Source of the DNA: Chloroflexota bacterium
GTDB taxonomy: Bacteria > Chloroflexota > Dehalococcoidia > Lucifugimonadales > CATQGZ01
Assembly: GCA_027624995.1 (NCBI GenBank)
Contig: JAQBTI010000068.1
Coordinates: forward strand, 1-9,662
Reading direction: 5' to 3'
DNA length: 9,662 nt
In this document: piece after piece, positions 1 through 6,878 of the stretch
Layout: each line of letters opens with the position of its first letter
Position numbering within the stretch: the stretch's first letter is position 1
Translations under genes and position numbers: made by a program
Notes under the pieces: model-generated
What the model was told of the DNA's origin: nothing
The model's database searches: none
What the model saw: the letters and a program-made list of their open reading frames with translations, nothing else

Positions 1-1055
1 CGGACCCTTCCCAAATGCTCCCTTGGGTTTTTAATGGCAAGGGACACGTGCTCCGGGGCGAAGGCATTGGCGAGGTCGAAGGCCTCGTCAATGCCTTCCA
101 CTACGGCAACCGAACCCCGGCTTCGTATCGCCGCCGCGGCGACGGTCCGCCTCTCAAGCCGCTCCAGCCTTATCTCGATCTCTCTGACAACCGCGTCGGC
201 GAGATCTTGTGACGTGGTGATCAGCACGGGGGTCGCTAGCGCGTCATGCTCGGCCTGCGCCAGGAGGTCCGCCGCACAGAGGGTCGGATTGGCGTGCTCG
301 TCCGCGATGATGACAGTCTCCGTTGGCCCGTAAAGGCCGTCTATGCCGACATCACCGTATACCAGCTTCTTGGCCAGCGTGACGAAGACGTTGCCTGGGC
401 CGCATATCACATCCGCCCTGGGAACCGTTTCGGTGCCATAAGCCATGGCTGCAATAGCCTGGGCCCCGCCGATTGAGAATACCCGGTCGACACCTGCAAT
501 AGCGGTCGCGACCAGCACGACCGCGCTCGGCTGTCCACCGTTGTGGGGAGGCGTGCAGACGATGACCTCGTCGACGCCGGCGACCTTAGCCGGGATCGCA
601 GTCATCAGCACCGTAGACGGATAACGAGCCGTGCTGCCAGGGACATATGCGCCTACGCGACCAACCGGGTTCACGACCTGACCGTATCCTTCTGACTCAT
701 CGTGCCAGGCCTTTGGGGCGCTGGCCTGGTGGAAGCGGCGAACGCGGCCTGCCGCCACCTCGAGCGCCTCAACCACTTCGTCCGGAACCTGATCATAAGC
801 GGCCGCGATGTCGGCTCGGGAGACCTCGAACGGGTCCGGGGCCGTTCCGTCCAGCTTGACAGTGATCTCTCGGACAGCGGCGTCTCCTCGCTCACGGACC
901 TGGCTGATGATCAGTTCGACGGCCTTGACGGCGCTGAGTTGTCGGCCAAATACCTCCGCGGTCCGGGCCAGTACCTCGGGAGGCACATCGAACCCCAGTC
1001 CTCGGTCTTCACATAGGGCCTTCATCGCGGTGTCGAATCCTCGGATGATCTTCAT
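1..1055 (-). CDS. hisD: Histidinol dehydrogenase, C-terminus cut off by window edge
   Basis: Catalyses the last two steps of histidine synthesis, the NAD-dependent oxidation of L-histidinol to L-histidine, as a cytoplasmic zinc enzyme. The minus strand is open for 351 codons from ATG at 1055 to the window edge. HisD is usually about 430 residues, so roughly 80 are missing. Visible hallmarks are the zinc-ligand segment QAEHD (Q267 and H270, matching Q259 and H262 of the E. coli enzyme), preceded by ADEHANP, and the catalytic Glu-His pair in FAPEH (E335, H336, matching E326-H327). The remaining zinc ligands (E. coli D360 and H419) would lie outside the window. The mid-protein GGAQAIAAMAYGT and CGPGN segments are also typical of the family. 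The ATG overlaps the stop of the upstream gene as ATGA and has no evident ribosome site of its own, so translational coupling is likely. No frameshift is seen in the part present. Confidence 0.96.
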   Translation of the reverse strand, partial: MKIIRGFDTAMKALCEDRGLGFDVPPEVLARTAEVFGRQLSAVKAVELIISQVRERGDAAVREITVKLDGTAPDPFEVSRADIAAAYDQVPDEVVEALEVAAGRVRRFHQASAPKAWHDESEGYGQVVNPVGRVGAYVPGSTARYPSTVLMTAIPAKVAGVDEVIVCTPPHNGGQPSAVVLVATAIAGVDRVFSIGGAQAIAAMAYGTETVPRADVICGPGNVFVTLAKKLVYGDVGIDGLYGPTETVIIADEHANPTLCAADLLAQAEHDALATPVLITTSQDLADAVVREIEIRLERLERRTVAAAAIRSRGSVAVVEGIDEAFDLANAFAPEHVSLAIKNPREHLGRV

Positions 1056-1798
1056 GACAAGAACCGGTCTACCTCTCGGACCAGCGCATCGACGGTCCGC
1101 TCCCGGTATCGATCGACATCCTCGCTAGGTACCAGGAGATACAGTGCCTCAAGGCTCTCAGGCATCCCTGCCAGGAATTCCTCGGCAATACGGTGCGCCG
1201 GGTGGGACTCGTCTCCCCTGGAGACGCGTTTGGCCATGAACCGTAACCGGTCCCAAGAGAACCCTCTGTCGCCCACAGTGAAGACCCATTCCAACCATTC
1301 GTCGAGGATATCCCGGTCTATGAATCCGATTTCGACCTTTTCAGTTGCACCGCGCAGTGATCCCCTTGCGGCACCAAAAGCGTGCCAGGCGCGCCGGTCC
1401 AGGTCGAGCTGTACGACTCTGTCCATCACATTTGCCGTGGTGGCGTCAGCGAACGCGTTGTCGTTGCCGAAGTAAGGTCGGTACATGTCCTGAATCCAGA
1501 ACTCGTCGGCGATCAGGTGAGTCATGTAGCCCGCGACGAAGGCCACGGTCTGTCCGTTGTGCTCTCCAATATCTCTCAGGCCTGGGTGGGCATTGAAGAG
1601 GCCACTTACGCCTGCGCCGACCTCGTCGAAATCGAGCGTTGCGAAGTGGTAGTCTTCCCTGCTGCCGCGCGATATGGCCCTGACGTCGGGGGTCGTTGAA
1701 CCCAGAAGGAAGTGCCCAACATTTGCCTCGATTGTCGGGTGCTGCAGGCGTCCGGCGGCTTGTTTAGCCAGGTCTATGTGTGCCGCCAGGTTTGGCAC
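1052..1798 (-). CDS. Zinc-dependent phospholipase C-like protein
   Basis: A 248-residue soluble protein resembling the zinc-dependent phospholipase C family (PF00882 type). The signs are an N-terminal MPNLAAH, then HFLLGSTTPD (H29, D38), a DYHF segment (H51) and GYMTHLIADE (H94, D98). These His and Asp residues are spaced like the metal ligands of the family on its helical core. No signal peptide or membrane segment is visible, so a cytoplasmic location is inferred. The GTG start at 1798 is supported by GGAGGT at 1805-1810, six bases upstream. The gene lies 16 bases after hisG and overlaps hisD by 4 bases (ATGA), so it is physically part of the histidine operon although no histidine role is known for this family. 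The substrate cannot be read from the sequence. A metal-dependent phosphoesterase or hydrolase is the safest general call. Confidence 0.7.
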   Translation of the reverse strand: MPNLAAHIDLAKQAAGRLQHPTIEANVGHFLLGSTTPDVRAISRGSREDYHFATLDFDEVGAGVSGLFNAHPGLRDIGEHNGQTVAFVAGYMTHLIADEFWIQDMYRPYFGNDNAFADATTANVMDRVVQLDLDRRAWHAFGAARGSLRGATEKVEIGFIDRDILDEWLEWVFTVGDRGFSWDRLRFMAKRVSRGDESHPAHRIAEEFLAGMPESLEALYLLVPSEDVDRYRERTVDALVREVDRFLS

Positions 1799-1804
1799 GC
1801 TACG

Positions 1805-1810
1805 ACCTCC
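1805..1810 (-). promoter_or_regulatory. Ribosome binding site deciding a GTG start
   Basis: GGAGGT on the minus strand lies six bases before the GTG at 1798 and inside the 16-base gap after the hisG stop. It fixes the start of the PLC-like gene at a non-ATG codon. The other two internal junctions of this operon have no such site and rely on 4-base overlaps. Confidence 0.7.
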
Positions 1811-1814
1811 ACAC

Positions 1815-2801
1815 TCAGGTAAGTCGGTCTTGAGCGGCGCTCTCAGACCGAAATACGTAGCTCGGCTGGGACACGGTGACGCTGTCGCCGCCGGCGCTCC
1901 TGAGTTGGTCTACAGCCGTAATCAAGTTCGCCTTCCCGACGACGACGGTGACCGCGAACCATTCATCGGAGTCGCTCGCGTAGACCTTGGATATAGTCGG
2001 CCCTCTGAGCCCTGCGATATCGGCCTGCTCCAACACGTAGCGCGCCAGCTCTTCCGGCGTCTCGCCGCGCATGTTAGCCGTAACGCTATAGAACTCCTGC
2101 GCGTGCAGATACGCCTCTATCATCTCGACCATGACACGGCCGCCGTCGAGCTTGGCCCGGTCGGCGGCGAGCGCCGCCTTGTTGCTGATAAGGCAGGCCT
2201 CCGAGGAAAGGATCGAGCCTCCACTGATGAGCTTAAGGCGGTTCTCCCTCATCGTGACTCCGCTGGAAGAAAGATCGGCAATGATATCGGCGTACCCCAT
2301 CGCCGGTGCCGCCTCAAGGGTCCCACTGGAGTGGACCAACGAGAAGTAGTTCACGCCGTTGCTGAGGAGGAAGCGTCCTACCAAGCGCGGGTACTTGGTG
2401 GCGATCCGGAGGTCTCCGCCCTGTTGGCGAAACTCCATTGCCAGGTCGGCCAGGTCGGCGAGCGATACCACATCGATCCAGGCGTCCGGCACCCCGAGGA
2501 CCAGCTCGCAGTGACCAAAGCCCAGGCTTTCGATAACAACGGCCGTGTCACCGCCGTCGCGGCGCATCTCCAAGAGCCGATCTCGGCCGACGATGCCCAT
2601 GTCAGCACTGCCCTCTTCGACCTTGAGGGTGATGTCGGCGCCACGCTGAAACAGTACGGTCACGCCCGGCAGTGCGGGAATCTCGGCGGTGTATCGTCGA
2701 GAGTTGCTCCTGGCCACGCCGATGCCGCAGGCGCGAAGGAACAACAGGGTGGGCTCGTATAGAGCACCGTCGCTCGGTATGGCCAGTCTAAGAATGCTCA
2801 T
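1815..2801 (-). CDS. hisG: ATP phosphoribosyltransferase, long form
   Basis: Catalyses the first committed step of histidine synthesis, joining ATP and PRPP to give phosphoribosyl-ATP in the cytoplasm. The 328 residues begin with LRLAIPSDGAL, the family's first strand and loop. DMGIVGRDRLLE follows (about 67-78), then the PRPP-binding region HSSGTLEAAPAMGYADIIAD (about 157-176) and the NRLKLISGGS segment. Residues about 235-318 (ANMRGETPEEL, then GLRGPTISKVY and a WFAVTVVV strand) resemble the C-terminal ACT-like regulatory domain of long HisG (PF08029), which carries histidine feedback inhibition. Short HisG would be roughly 205-230 residues. The ATG at 2801 overlaps the hisZ stop as ATGA and has no strong ribosome site, so it is probably coupled to hisZ. 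The combination with hisZ is unusual, because HisZ normally stands in for this very domain. Confidence 0.92.
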   Translation of the reverse strand: MSILRLAIPSDGALYEPTLLFLRACGIGVARSNSRRYTAEIPALPGVTVLFQRGADITLKVEEGSADMGIVGRDRLLEMRRDGGDTAVVIESLGFGHCELVLGVPDAWIDVVSLADLADLAMEFRQQGGDLRIATKYPRLVGRFLLSNGVNYFSLVHSSGTLEAAPAMGYADIIADLSSSGVTMRENRLKLISGGSILSSEACLISNKAALAADRAKLDGGRVMVEMIEAYLHAQEFYSVTANMRGETPEELARYVLEQADIAGLRGPTISKVYASDSDEWFAVTVVVGKANLITAVDQLRSAGGDSVTVSQPSYVFRSESAAQDRLT

Positions 2802-3997
2802 TCATCAATCCGCGCGGTCAGCAAGTCAACTACCCGGTCGAGCGTGTAAGCGAATCCCAGCGCAGGCACGTCCTCGTCTCCACCAAGCGTTCGAACAAGC
2901 CCGTCATAGCGACCGCCCCCGCCAAGGGACACCGGTCCATCACCGGCCCGGCCAACGAGCTCGAAAACGGCGCCGGTGTAGTATGCGAATCCCCGGGCGA
3001 GTCCCAGGTCAAAAACTATGCGGTCATCCGGGACTTCGCTCTGCGAGAGGGCATCGGCTAATGCACCGAGCCCATCCAGCGCACTTGCCGACAGTCCCCG
3101 CTCGGACACAATGTGCCGCGCCTGGTCTAGCACGGCAGATGCGGGACCTTCGAGCCTGGCCAACGCGCTGGCTAAAGCAAACGCATCCTGGAGGGCTCCC
3201 TGGCTGCCGGCAGCCTCCACCTTCCGAAGCAGCCGGGCTACGATCCGCTCTGTCGTCCTGCGCCCAATCGGCGTCGCGATGGAGCCTTGGAGCACACCCC
3301 TTACGAAACGTTGCGCGTCTTCGCTCGAAACCCTGTCCATGCTCGACAGCCCATCCTGGGTTTGCTCAGCATCTACCAGGCCGAGTGTTCCCGCCCGCTC
3401 CATCAGCTCCTGTGCATCCGTGGCATCGCTCTTAAGCGCCGTGAGATTCCCTATTATGAAGAGGTTGGCCGCCTCCGAAAACTGATAACTACCCAGCAGG
3501 CTCTGGACCACGCCCAGGTGTCCGATCCGCAGTTCGGCGTCCACGCCCAGCTTCTTTAGGCCGGTCCAGGCAAGTTCGAGGACCTCGACATCAAAGTCGA
3601 CCCCCGCTCCCCCGACGATCTCGGCACCCACCTGCGTCTGCTGCCGATAGCCCTCCGGGTCGAACCGGAATACCGGCCCTGCATATTGAAACCTTGCCGG
3701 GAGACTTAGCCCTCTCTGCTCGCGGATGTAGTGGCGGATAACGGACGGGGTGAACTCAGGGCGAAGTCCAACCTCATGCCCGCCCGGGTCACTGAAAGTG
3801 TACATGCGGCTGGCGAGCTCTCCGCCTGATTTGCGTACAAAGAGCTCCGCCTCCTCGAGCAGCGGGGTGTCTATTGACGAATACCCCGACTGACTCAGGT
3901 ACGCTCTAGCCGACTCCAGCATGTCGGCCAAGAGGACATAGCGGTCACCTATGAGGTCCTGCATGCCCGGAAGCCGTTCGATCTGGCGTCCTGTCAA
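2798..3997 (-). CDS. hisZ: ATP phosphoribosyltransferase regulatory subunit, HisRS-like
   Basis: A histidyl-tRNA synthetase paralogue that lacks tRNA charging and acts as regulatory partner of HisG. Over 399 residues it shows class II synthetase motif 1 (GYSSIDTPLLEE, about 38-49), motif 2 (GLRPEFTPSVIRHYI to ARFQYAGPVFRFD, about 77-113), the LARGFAYYTGAVFEL histidine-site segment (about 333-347), GGGGRYDGL, and motif 3 (GFAYTLDRVVDLL, 381-393). It ends right after motif 3, without the C-terminal anticodon-binding domain of true HisRS. Its position directly before hisG also supports HisZ over HisS. The start is TTG at 3997, with AAAGGA at 4005-4010 seven bases upstream. The next in-frame ATG, at codon 12, would remove the conserved N-terminal RLPGMQDL region. 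It is the first gene of the operon, divergent from degV. Confidence 0.88.
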   Translation of the reverse strand: MTGRQIERLPGMQDLIGDRYVLLADMLESARAYLSQSGYSSIDTPLLEEAELFVRKSGGELASRMYTFSDPGGHEVGLRPEFTPSVIRHYIREQRGLSLPARFQYAGPVFRFDPEGYRQQTQVGAEIVGGAGVDFDVEVLELAWTGLKKLGVDAELRIGHLGVVQSLLGSYQFSEAANLFIIGNLTALKSDATDAQELMERAGTLGLVDAEQTQDGLSSMDRVSSEDAQRFVRGVLQGSIATPIGRRTTERIVARLLRKVEAAGSQGALQDAFALASALARLEGPASAVLDQARHIVSERGLSASALDGLGALADALSQSEVPDDRIVFDLGLARGFAYYTGAVFELVGRAGDGPVSLGGGGRYDGLVRTLGGDEDVPALGFAYTLDRVVDLLTARIDE

Positions 3998-4053
3998 GGG
4001 GAATTCCTTTCTAAAAGCCTTCGCATCTTACAACAACCCAAGTGCGTGTTCAT
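3994..4053 (-). CDS. Possible 19-codon leader ORF before hisZ
   Basis: A short open frame, MNTHLGCCKMRRLLERNSP, begins with ATG at 4053. GAGGTG lies at 4061-4066, seven bases upstream. Its TGA overlaps the hisZ TTG start by 4 bases (TTGA), the same kind of junction seen between other genes of the operon. It contains only one histidine, so it is not a classical his attenuation peptide. It may couple translation into the weak TTG start, or it may be chance. No homology is recognised. Confidence 0.25.
   Translation of the reverse strand: MNTHLGCCKMRRLLERNSP
4005..4010 (-). promoter_or_regulatory. Ribosome binding site for the hisZ TTG start
   Basis: AAAGGA on the minus strand is seven bases before the TTG at 3997. 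It supports a TTG start that keeps the conserved HisZ N-terminus, rather than the internal ATG eleven codons further in. Confidence 0.6.
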
Positions 4054-4115
4054 AGGCGAACACCTCGCGCGCGGGACGCTTCGCATGCGTTCAACTCGCA
4101 GAGTCGAGACTCGCC

Positions 4116-4144
4116 TTGACGACGTATCCAGCGAAACACATAAT
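4116..4144 (+). promoter_or_regulatory. Sigma70-type promoter for degV
   Basis: TTGACG (4116-4121), a 17-base spacer, then CATAAT (4139-4144): five of six matches to each consensus box at ideal spacing. Transcription would start near 4151, only a few bases before the GTG at 4154, giving an almost leaderless mRNA. The promoter lies inside the longer reading frame that could start at 4046 or 4085, which argues against those starts. A short inverted repeat, GAGTC-GA-GACTC (4101-4112), sits just upstream of the -35 box and could be an operator, although this is only suggestive. No comparably good promoter was found for the divergent hisZ. Confidence 0.65.
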
Positions 4145-4153
4145 GAGGAGTCA

Positions 4154-5041
4154 GTGCAGCAGAACCTCGGTACAAGGTCCGTCGCAATTGTCGTAGATAG
4201 TGCGGCATCTCTTCCGCCGGATGCCAAGGGTCTTTACGTCGTGCCCATGAGGCTGGAGCTCGGCGGTCGGACGTATCTGGACGGCGTCGATCTCAGTCCC
4301 ACCGACTTTTACAAGATGCTGCGGCGGTCGGACCGGCTTCCAACGACTTCGGCCCCTTCCCCTGCACTGTTCCGACAAACGTTTGAGAGGGCCGGAAGTG
4401 AGGCCTCGGCCGTCCTCTGCCTGACCGTGGCGGCCAACTTCAGTACGTCCCACGAATCCGCAAGCGCCGCTGCGGATGAGCTTCGGGCAGGCGGATCACC
4501 AACCGAGTTCCTGGTTCTGGACACGTTGAGTGCAGCCGGAGGCCAGGGCCTCATAGCCATGGAGAGCCTGCGGGCTGCTCTTCGGGGCGACAGCCTGGGC
4601 CAAGTTGCAGAGGTCGCCCGAGACATGGTTGCCCGTGTGAGTCTCTTGGCGGTCGTAGACACACTCTACTATCTGTGGAAGGGCGGGCGGGTGCCCAGGT
4701 TGGCGCACGCTGGCGCCGCGCTGCTGAACATAAAGCCTATCTTCGAGCTGGCCGGCGGCGAAGTGCGGACCCGCGCGCGCCCAAGGACCAAGCGCCGAGC
4801 GATGATCCGACTCGTGGACATCGTCCTGGAGCGAGTGGGCGGACGAGGAGTCCACGCTGCGATCATGCACGCCGACGCGCCCGACGAGGCCGAGGAGCTG
4901 CGAAAGCGGGTGCATCTTGAGCTCTCGTGCCGCGAATCGTTCGTCAGCGAGTTCACACCGGTCATGGGGGCCCACATCGGCCCGGGCCTGCTGGGGATCG
5001 CATACTGGGCCGAGGAGGCAAGCAATCATAAGCGACAGTAG
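4154..5041 (+). CDS. DegV family fatty-acid-binding protein
   Basis: DegV/FakB-type proteins bind a fatty acid in a cleft between two alpha/beta domains; in Firmicutes they present it to the FakA kinase. The protein here has 295 residues from GTG 4154. It starts with the canonical VAIVVDSAASLPP (about 10-22). VVPMRLELGG and YLDGVDLSPTDFY follow, then the lipid-head-group motif PTTSAPSP (about 63-70), DTLYYLWKGGRVPRL with LLNIKPIFEL in the second domain, and a C-terminal PVMGAHIGPGLLGIAYW. The usual LSGTY-type serine loop is replaced by FSTSHESA, keeping the serine (S97). An in-frame extension to ATG 4046 exists, but it adds non-conserved sequence and lies across the promoter. GAGGAG at 4145-4150 is close to the GTG but would be largely untranscribed. 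No fakA is in the window, so the partner is unknown. The stop is TAG. Confidence 0.9.
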   Translation: MQQNLGTRSVAIVVDSAASLPPDAKGLYVVPMRLELGGRTYLDGVDLSPTDFYKMLRRSDRLPTTSAPSPALFRQTFERAGSEASAVLCLTVAANFSTSHESASAAADELRAGGSPTEFLVLDTLSAAGGQGLIAMESLRAALRGDSLGQVAEVARDMVARVSLLAVVDTLYYLWKGGRVPRLAHAGAALLNIKPIFELAGGEVRTRARPRTKRRAMIRLVDIVLERVGGRGVHAAIMHADAPDEAEELRKRVHLELSCRESFVSEFTPVMGAHIGPGLLGIAYWAEEASNHKRQ

Positions 5042-5124
5042 AAAAATGGCCGCCCAGGCCCTAGACGATGCGGTTTGAAGGTGCGAAGATTCTTCACGAA
5101 ACGCCTTTTGGAGGGACGTTGCAT

Positions 5125-6859
5125 ATGGGGTTCGGGACTGTGCACGTGGGGAACGGAACAACAGGAAGCATTGGGCGAGTTGCCTATTTCTCCATGGAGA
5201 TGGCTCTGGAAGCTTCCATGCCCACGTAGAGCGGCGGTCTGGGCATGTTGGCAGGAGACACTCTGAGGGCGGCAGCGGATCTCGGACTCCCTACCGTTGG
5301 CGTTACTCTTCTCCACCGCATGGGCCTCTTTCGCCAGCAAATCGACGATGCCGGCCAGATTGAACTCCCCCACCACTGGTTTGCCGACGGCCGCCTGAAC
5401 CCGGTCCATCCTCGGGTACGGGTCATGATCGAGGGAGTTTCCGTGGTCGTACAGGCATGGCTATACGAACTCGTCGGATCTAGCGGCCACACCGTCCCCG
5501 TCTTCATGCTCGATACAGCTCTGCCCGACAACAACGACTATCACCAGAGCCTCACGGACCACCTCTACGGGGGGGACGAGCGGTACCGATTGTGTCAGGA
5601 GGTGCTGTTGGGCCCGGGGGGCATCGCCGTGCTGACGGCCCAGGGGTACCTCGATATCGACGTGTTCCACATGAACTAGGGTCACTCCGCGCTGCTTACG
5701 CTCCCCTTGTTAGAGCAGCAGCTTCTAAATGGCAACGCGGAGCAATCGGTCGATGACGCAGCGGAGGCAGTGAGGCGTCGGTGTGTGTTCACTACGCACA
5801 CGCCGGTCCCCGCCGGGACACGATGAGTTCTCCATGGACCTCGCTCAGACGGTCTTGGGCGCGGCCAGGCTGGATACTCTGCGGCAGGCAGGATGCGGCG
5901 CTCACGAGTCCCTCAACCTGACCCAGGTGGCCGCTCGAATGTCCCACTACGTAAACGGAGTATCGTTGCGGCACGAAGAGACCTCGCGGGACATGTTCCC
6001 CGAAAATTCCTTGAACTATGTCACCAACGGCGTCCACGCGGCCACGTGGGCCGGCCCAGCCTTGGCCGAAGTCTTCGACAGGCACGTCCCTCTATGGCGG
6101 ACCGACAACTCCTATCTCCGATGGGTGGTCACGGTACCCCTGGACGAGATAGAGAGCGCCCATCAGGAGGCCAAGACGGACCTTCTCGAAGAAGTTGAGC
6201 GCCGCACCGGCGTCCCGATGGACCCTCATGCCCTCACAGTGGGTTTCGCCAGGCGAGTCACGAGTTACAAGCGATTCGACCTGCTCTTCAGTGACCTGGA
6301 CAGACTAAGGACGATTTCAAGCCGGGTGGGGACGCTCCAAATCATCATGGCGGGCAAGGCACATCCAAGGGATGAAGAAGGCAAGCAGATGATCCGGCGA
6401 GTCCTCGAAGTTGCCTCAGTGCTCTCGCCCGACGTCCGGGTCGTGTTCCCTGAAGAGTACGACTTTGCTCTTGGAAGAGTACTGTGCGCCGGAGCGGACC
6501 TGTGGCTTAATACGCCCGAAAAAGGGATGGAGGCGTCAGGCACCAGCGGTATGAAGGCAGCGGTCAATGGCGTGCCCAGCCTCAGCGTGCTCGATGGCTG
6601 GTGGGTCGAAGGTCACGTCGAAGGTGTGACCGGGTGGGCGATCGGGGGTCATTGGAGCGAAGAGAGCAACCCCAGGCTGGAGGCCCAGTCGCTTTACGAC
6701 AAGCTGGAGTACGTGATCGCCCCCATGTATTACGGGGACCGCAAAGCCTTCTCCGCCGTCATGCGGTCTACCATAGCCGTCAACGCATCGTACTTCAACG
6801 CTCAACGGATGCTGGGCCAGTATATCGACAACGCCTACAGTCTCAATGGTAAAACCTGA
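5125..6859 (+). pseudogene. Alpha-glucan phosphorylase (GT35), broken by two TAGs and a frameshift
   Basis: Intact members release glucose-1-phosphate from glycogen or maltodextrin with a pyridoxal-phosphate cofactor. ATG 5125 follows GGAGGG (5110-5115) at nine bases and leads into VAYFSMEMALEASMPT. TAG at 5227-5229 replaces the tyrosine of the family motif YSGGLG. The same frame continues through SGGLGMLAGD, LYGGDERYRLCQEV and FHMN. A second TAG at 5677-5679 replaces the Glu of NEGHSALL. The frame then runs to FTTHTPVPAG (about 5788-5817), where one extra base (A5818 or a neighbour) shifts it, and HDEF continues one frame over from 5819. From there 347 codons are open to TGA 6859, including NYVTNGVHAATW, GFARRVTSYKR, MAGKAHPRDE and EASGTSGMKAAVNG with the cofactor lysine (about K477 after repair). 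Repaired length is 577 residues, normal for the short form. It lies 83 bases after degV, probably in the same transcript. Sequencing error is an alternative explanation. Confidence 0.88.
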
Positions 6860-6878
6860 CTGGTCTTCGCTTAACCCT

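Noticed and set aside
1674..2762. A 362-codon plus-strand open frame opposite hisG and the PLC-like gene
   Set aside because: Its translation shows no recognisable domain. It is fully antisense to two well-supported genes, and such long shadows are common in GC-rich DNA.
2798..3997. Histidyl-tRNA synthetase (hisS)
   Set aside because: The protein stops after motif 3 without an anticodon-binding domain, the HisRS YRQFHQ-type segment is altered to YRQQTQ, and it is coupled to hisG.
4046..4153. N-terminal extension of DegV from ATG 4046 or 4085
   Set aside because: The added residues are not conserved in the family, and the region contains the likely degV promoter.
5042..5124. Terminator or N-terminal domain between degV and the phosphorylase
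   Set aside because: Only a very short GAAGA-T-TCTTC palindrome is present without a T-run, and no phosphorylase-like sequence is seen before the ATG at 5125.
4496..5161. A 221-codon minus-strand frame opposite degV
   Set aside because: It is antisense to a clearly conserved DegV protein, and its translation looks compositionally random.
5227..5679. TAG recoded as an amino acid (such as pyrrolysine) in the phosphorylase
   Set aside because: The two TAGs replace different residues (Tyr and Glu), the gene also has a frameshift, and degV in the same window uses TAG as a genuine stop.
5800..5830. Programmed ribosomal frameshift in the phosphorylase
   Set aside because: No slippery heptamer or stimulatory structure is evident, and the two nonsense codons upstream make a single lesion history more likely.
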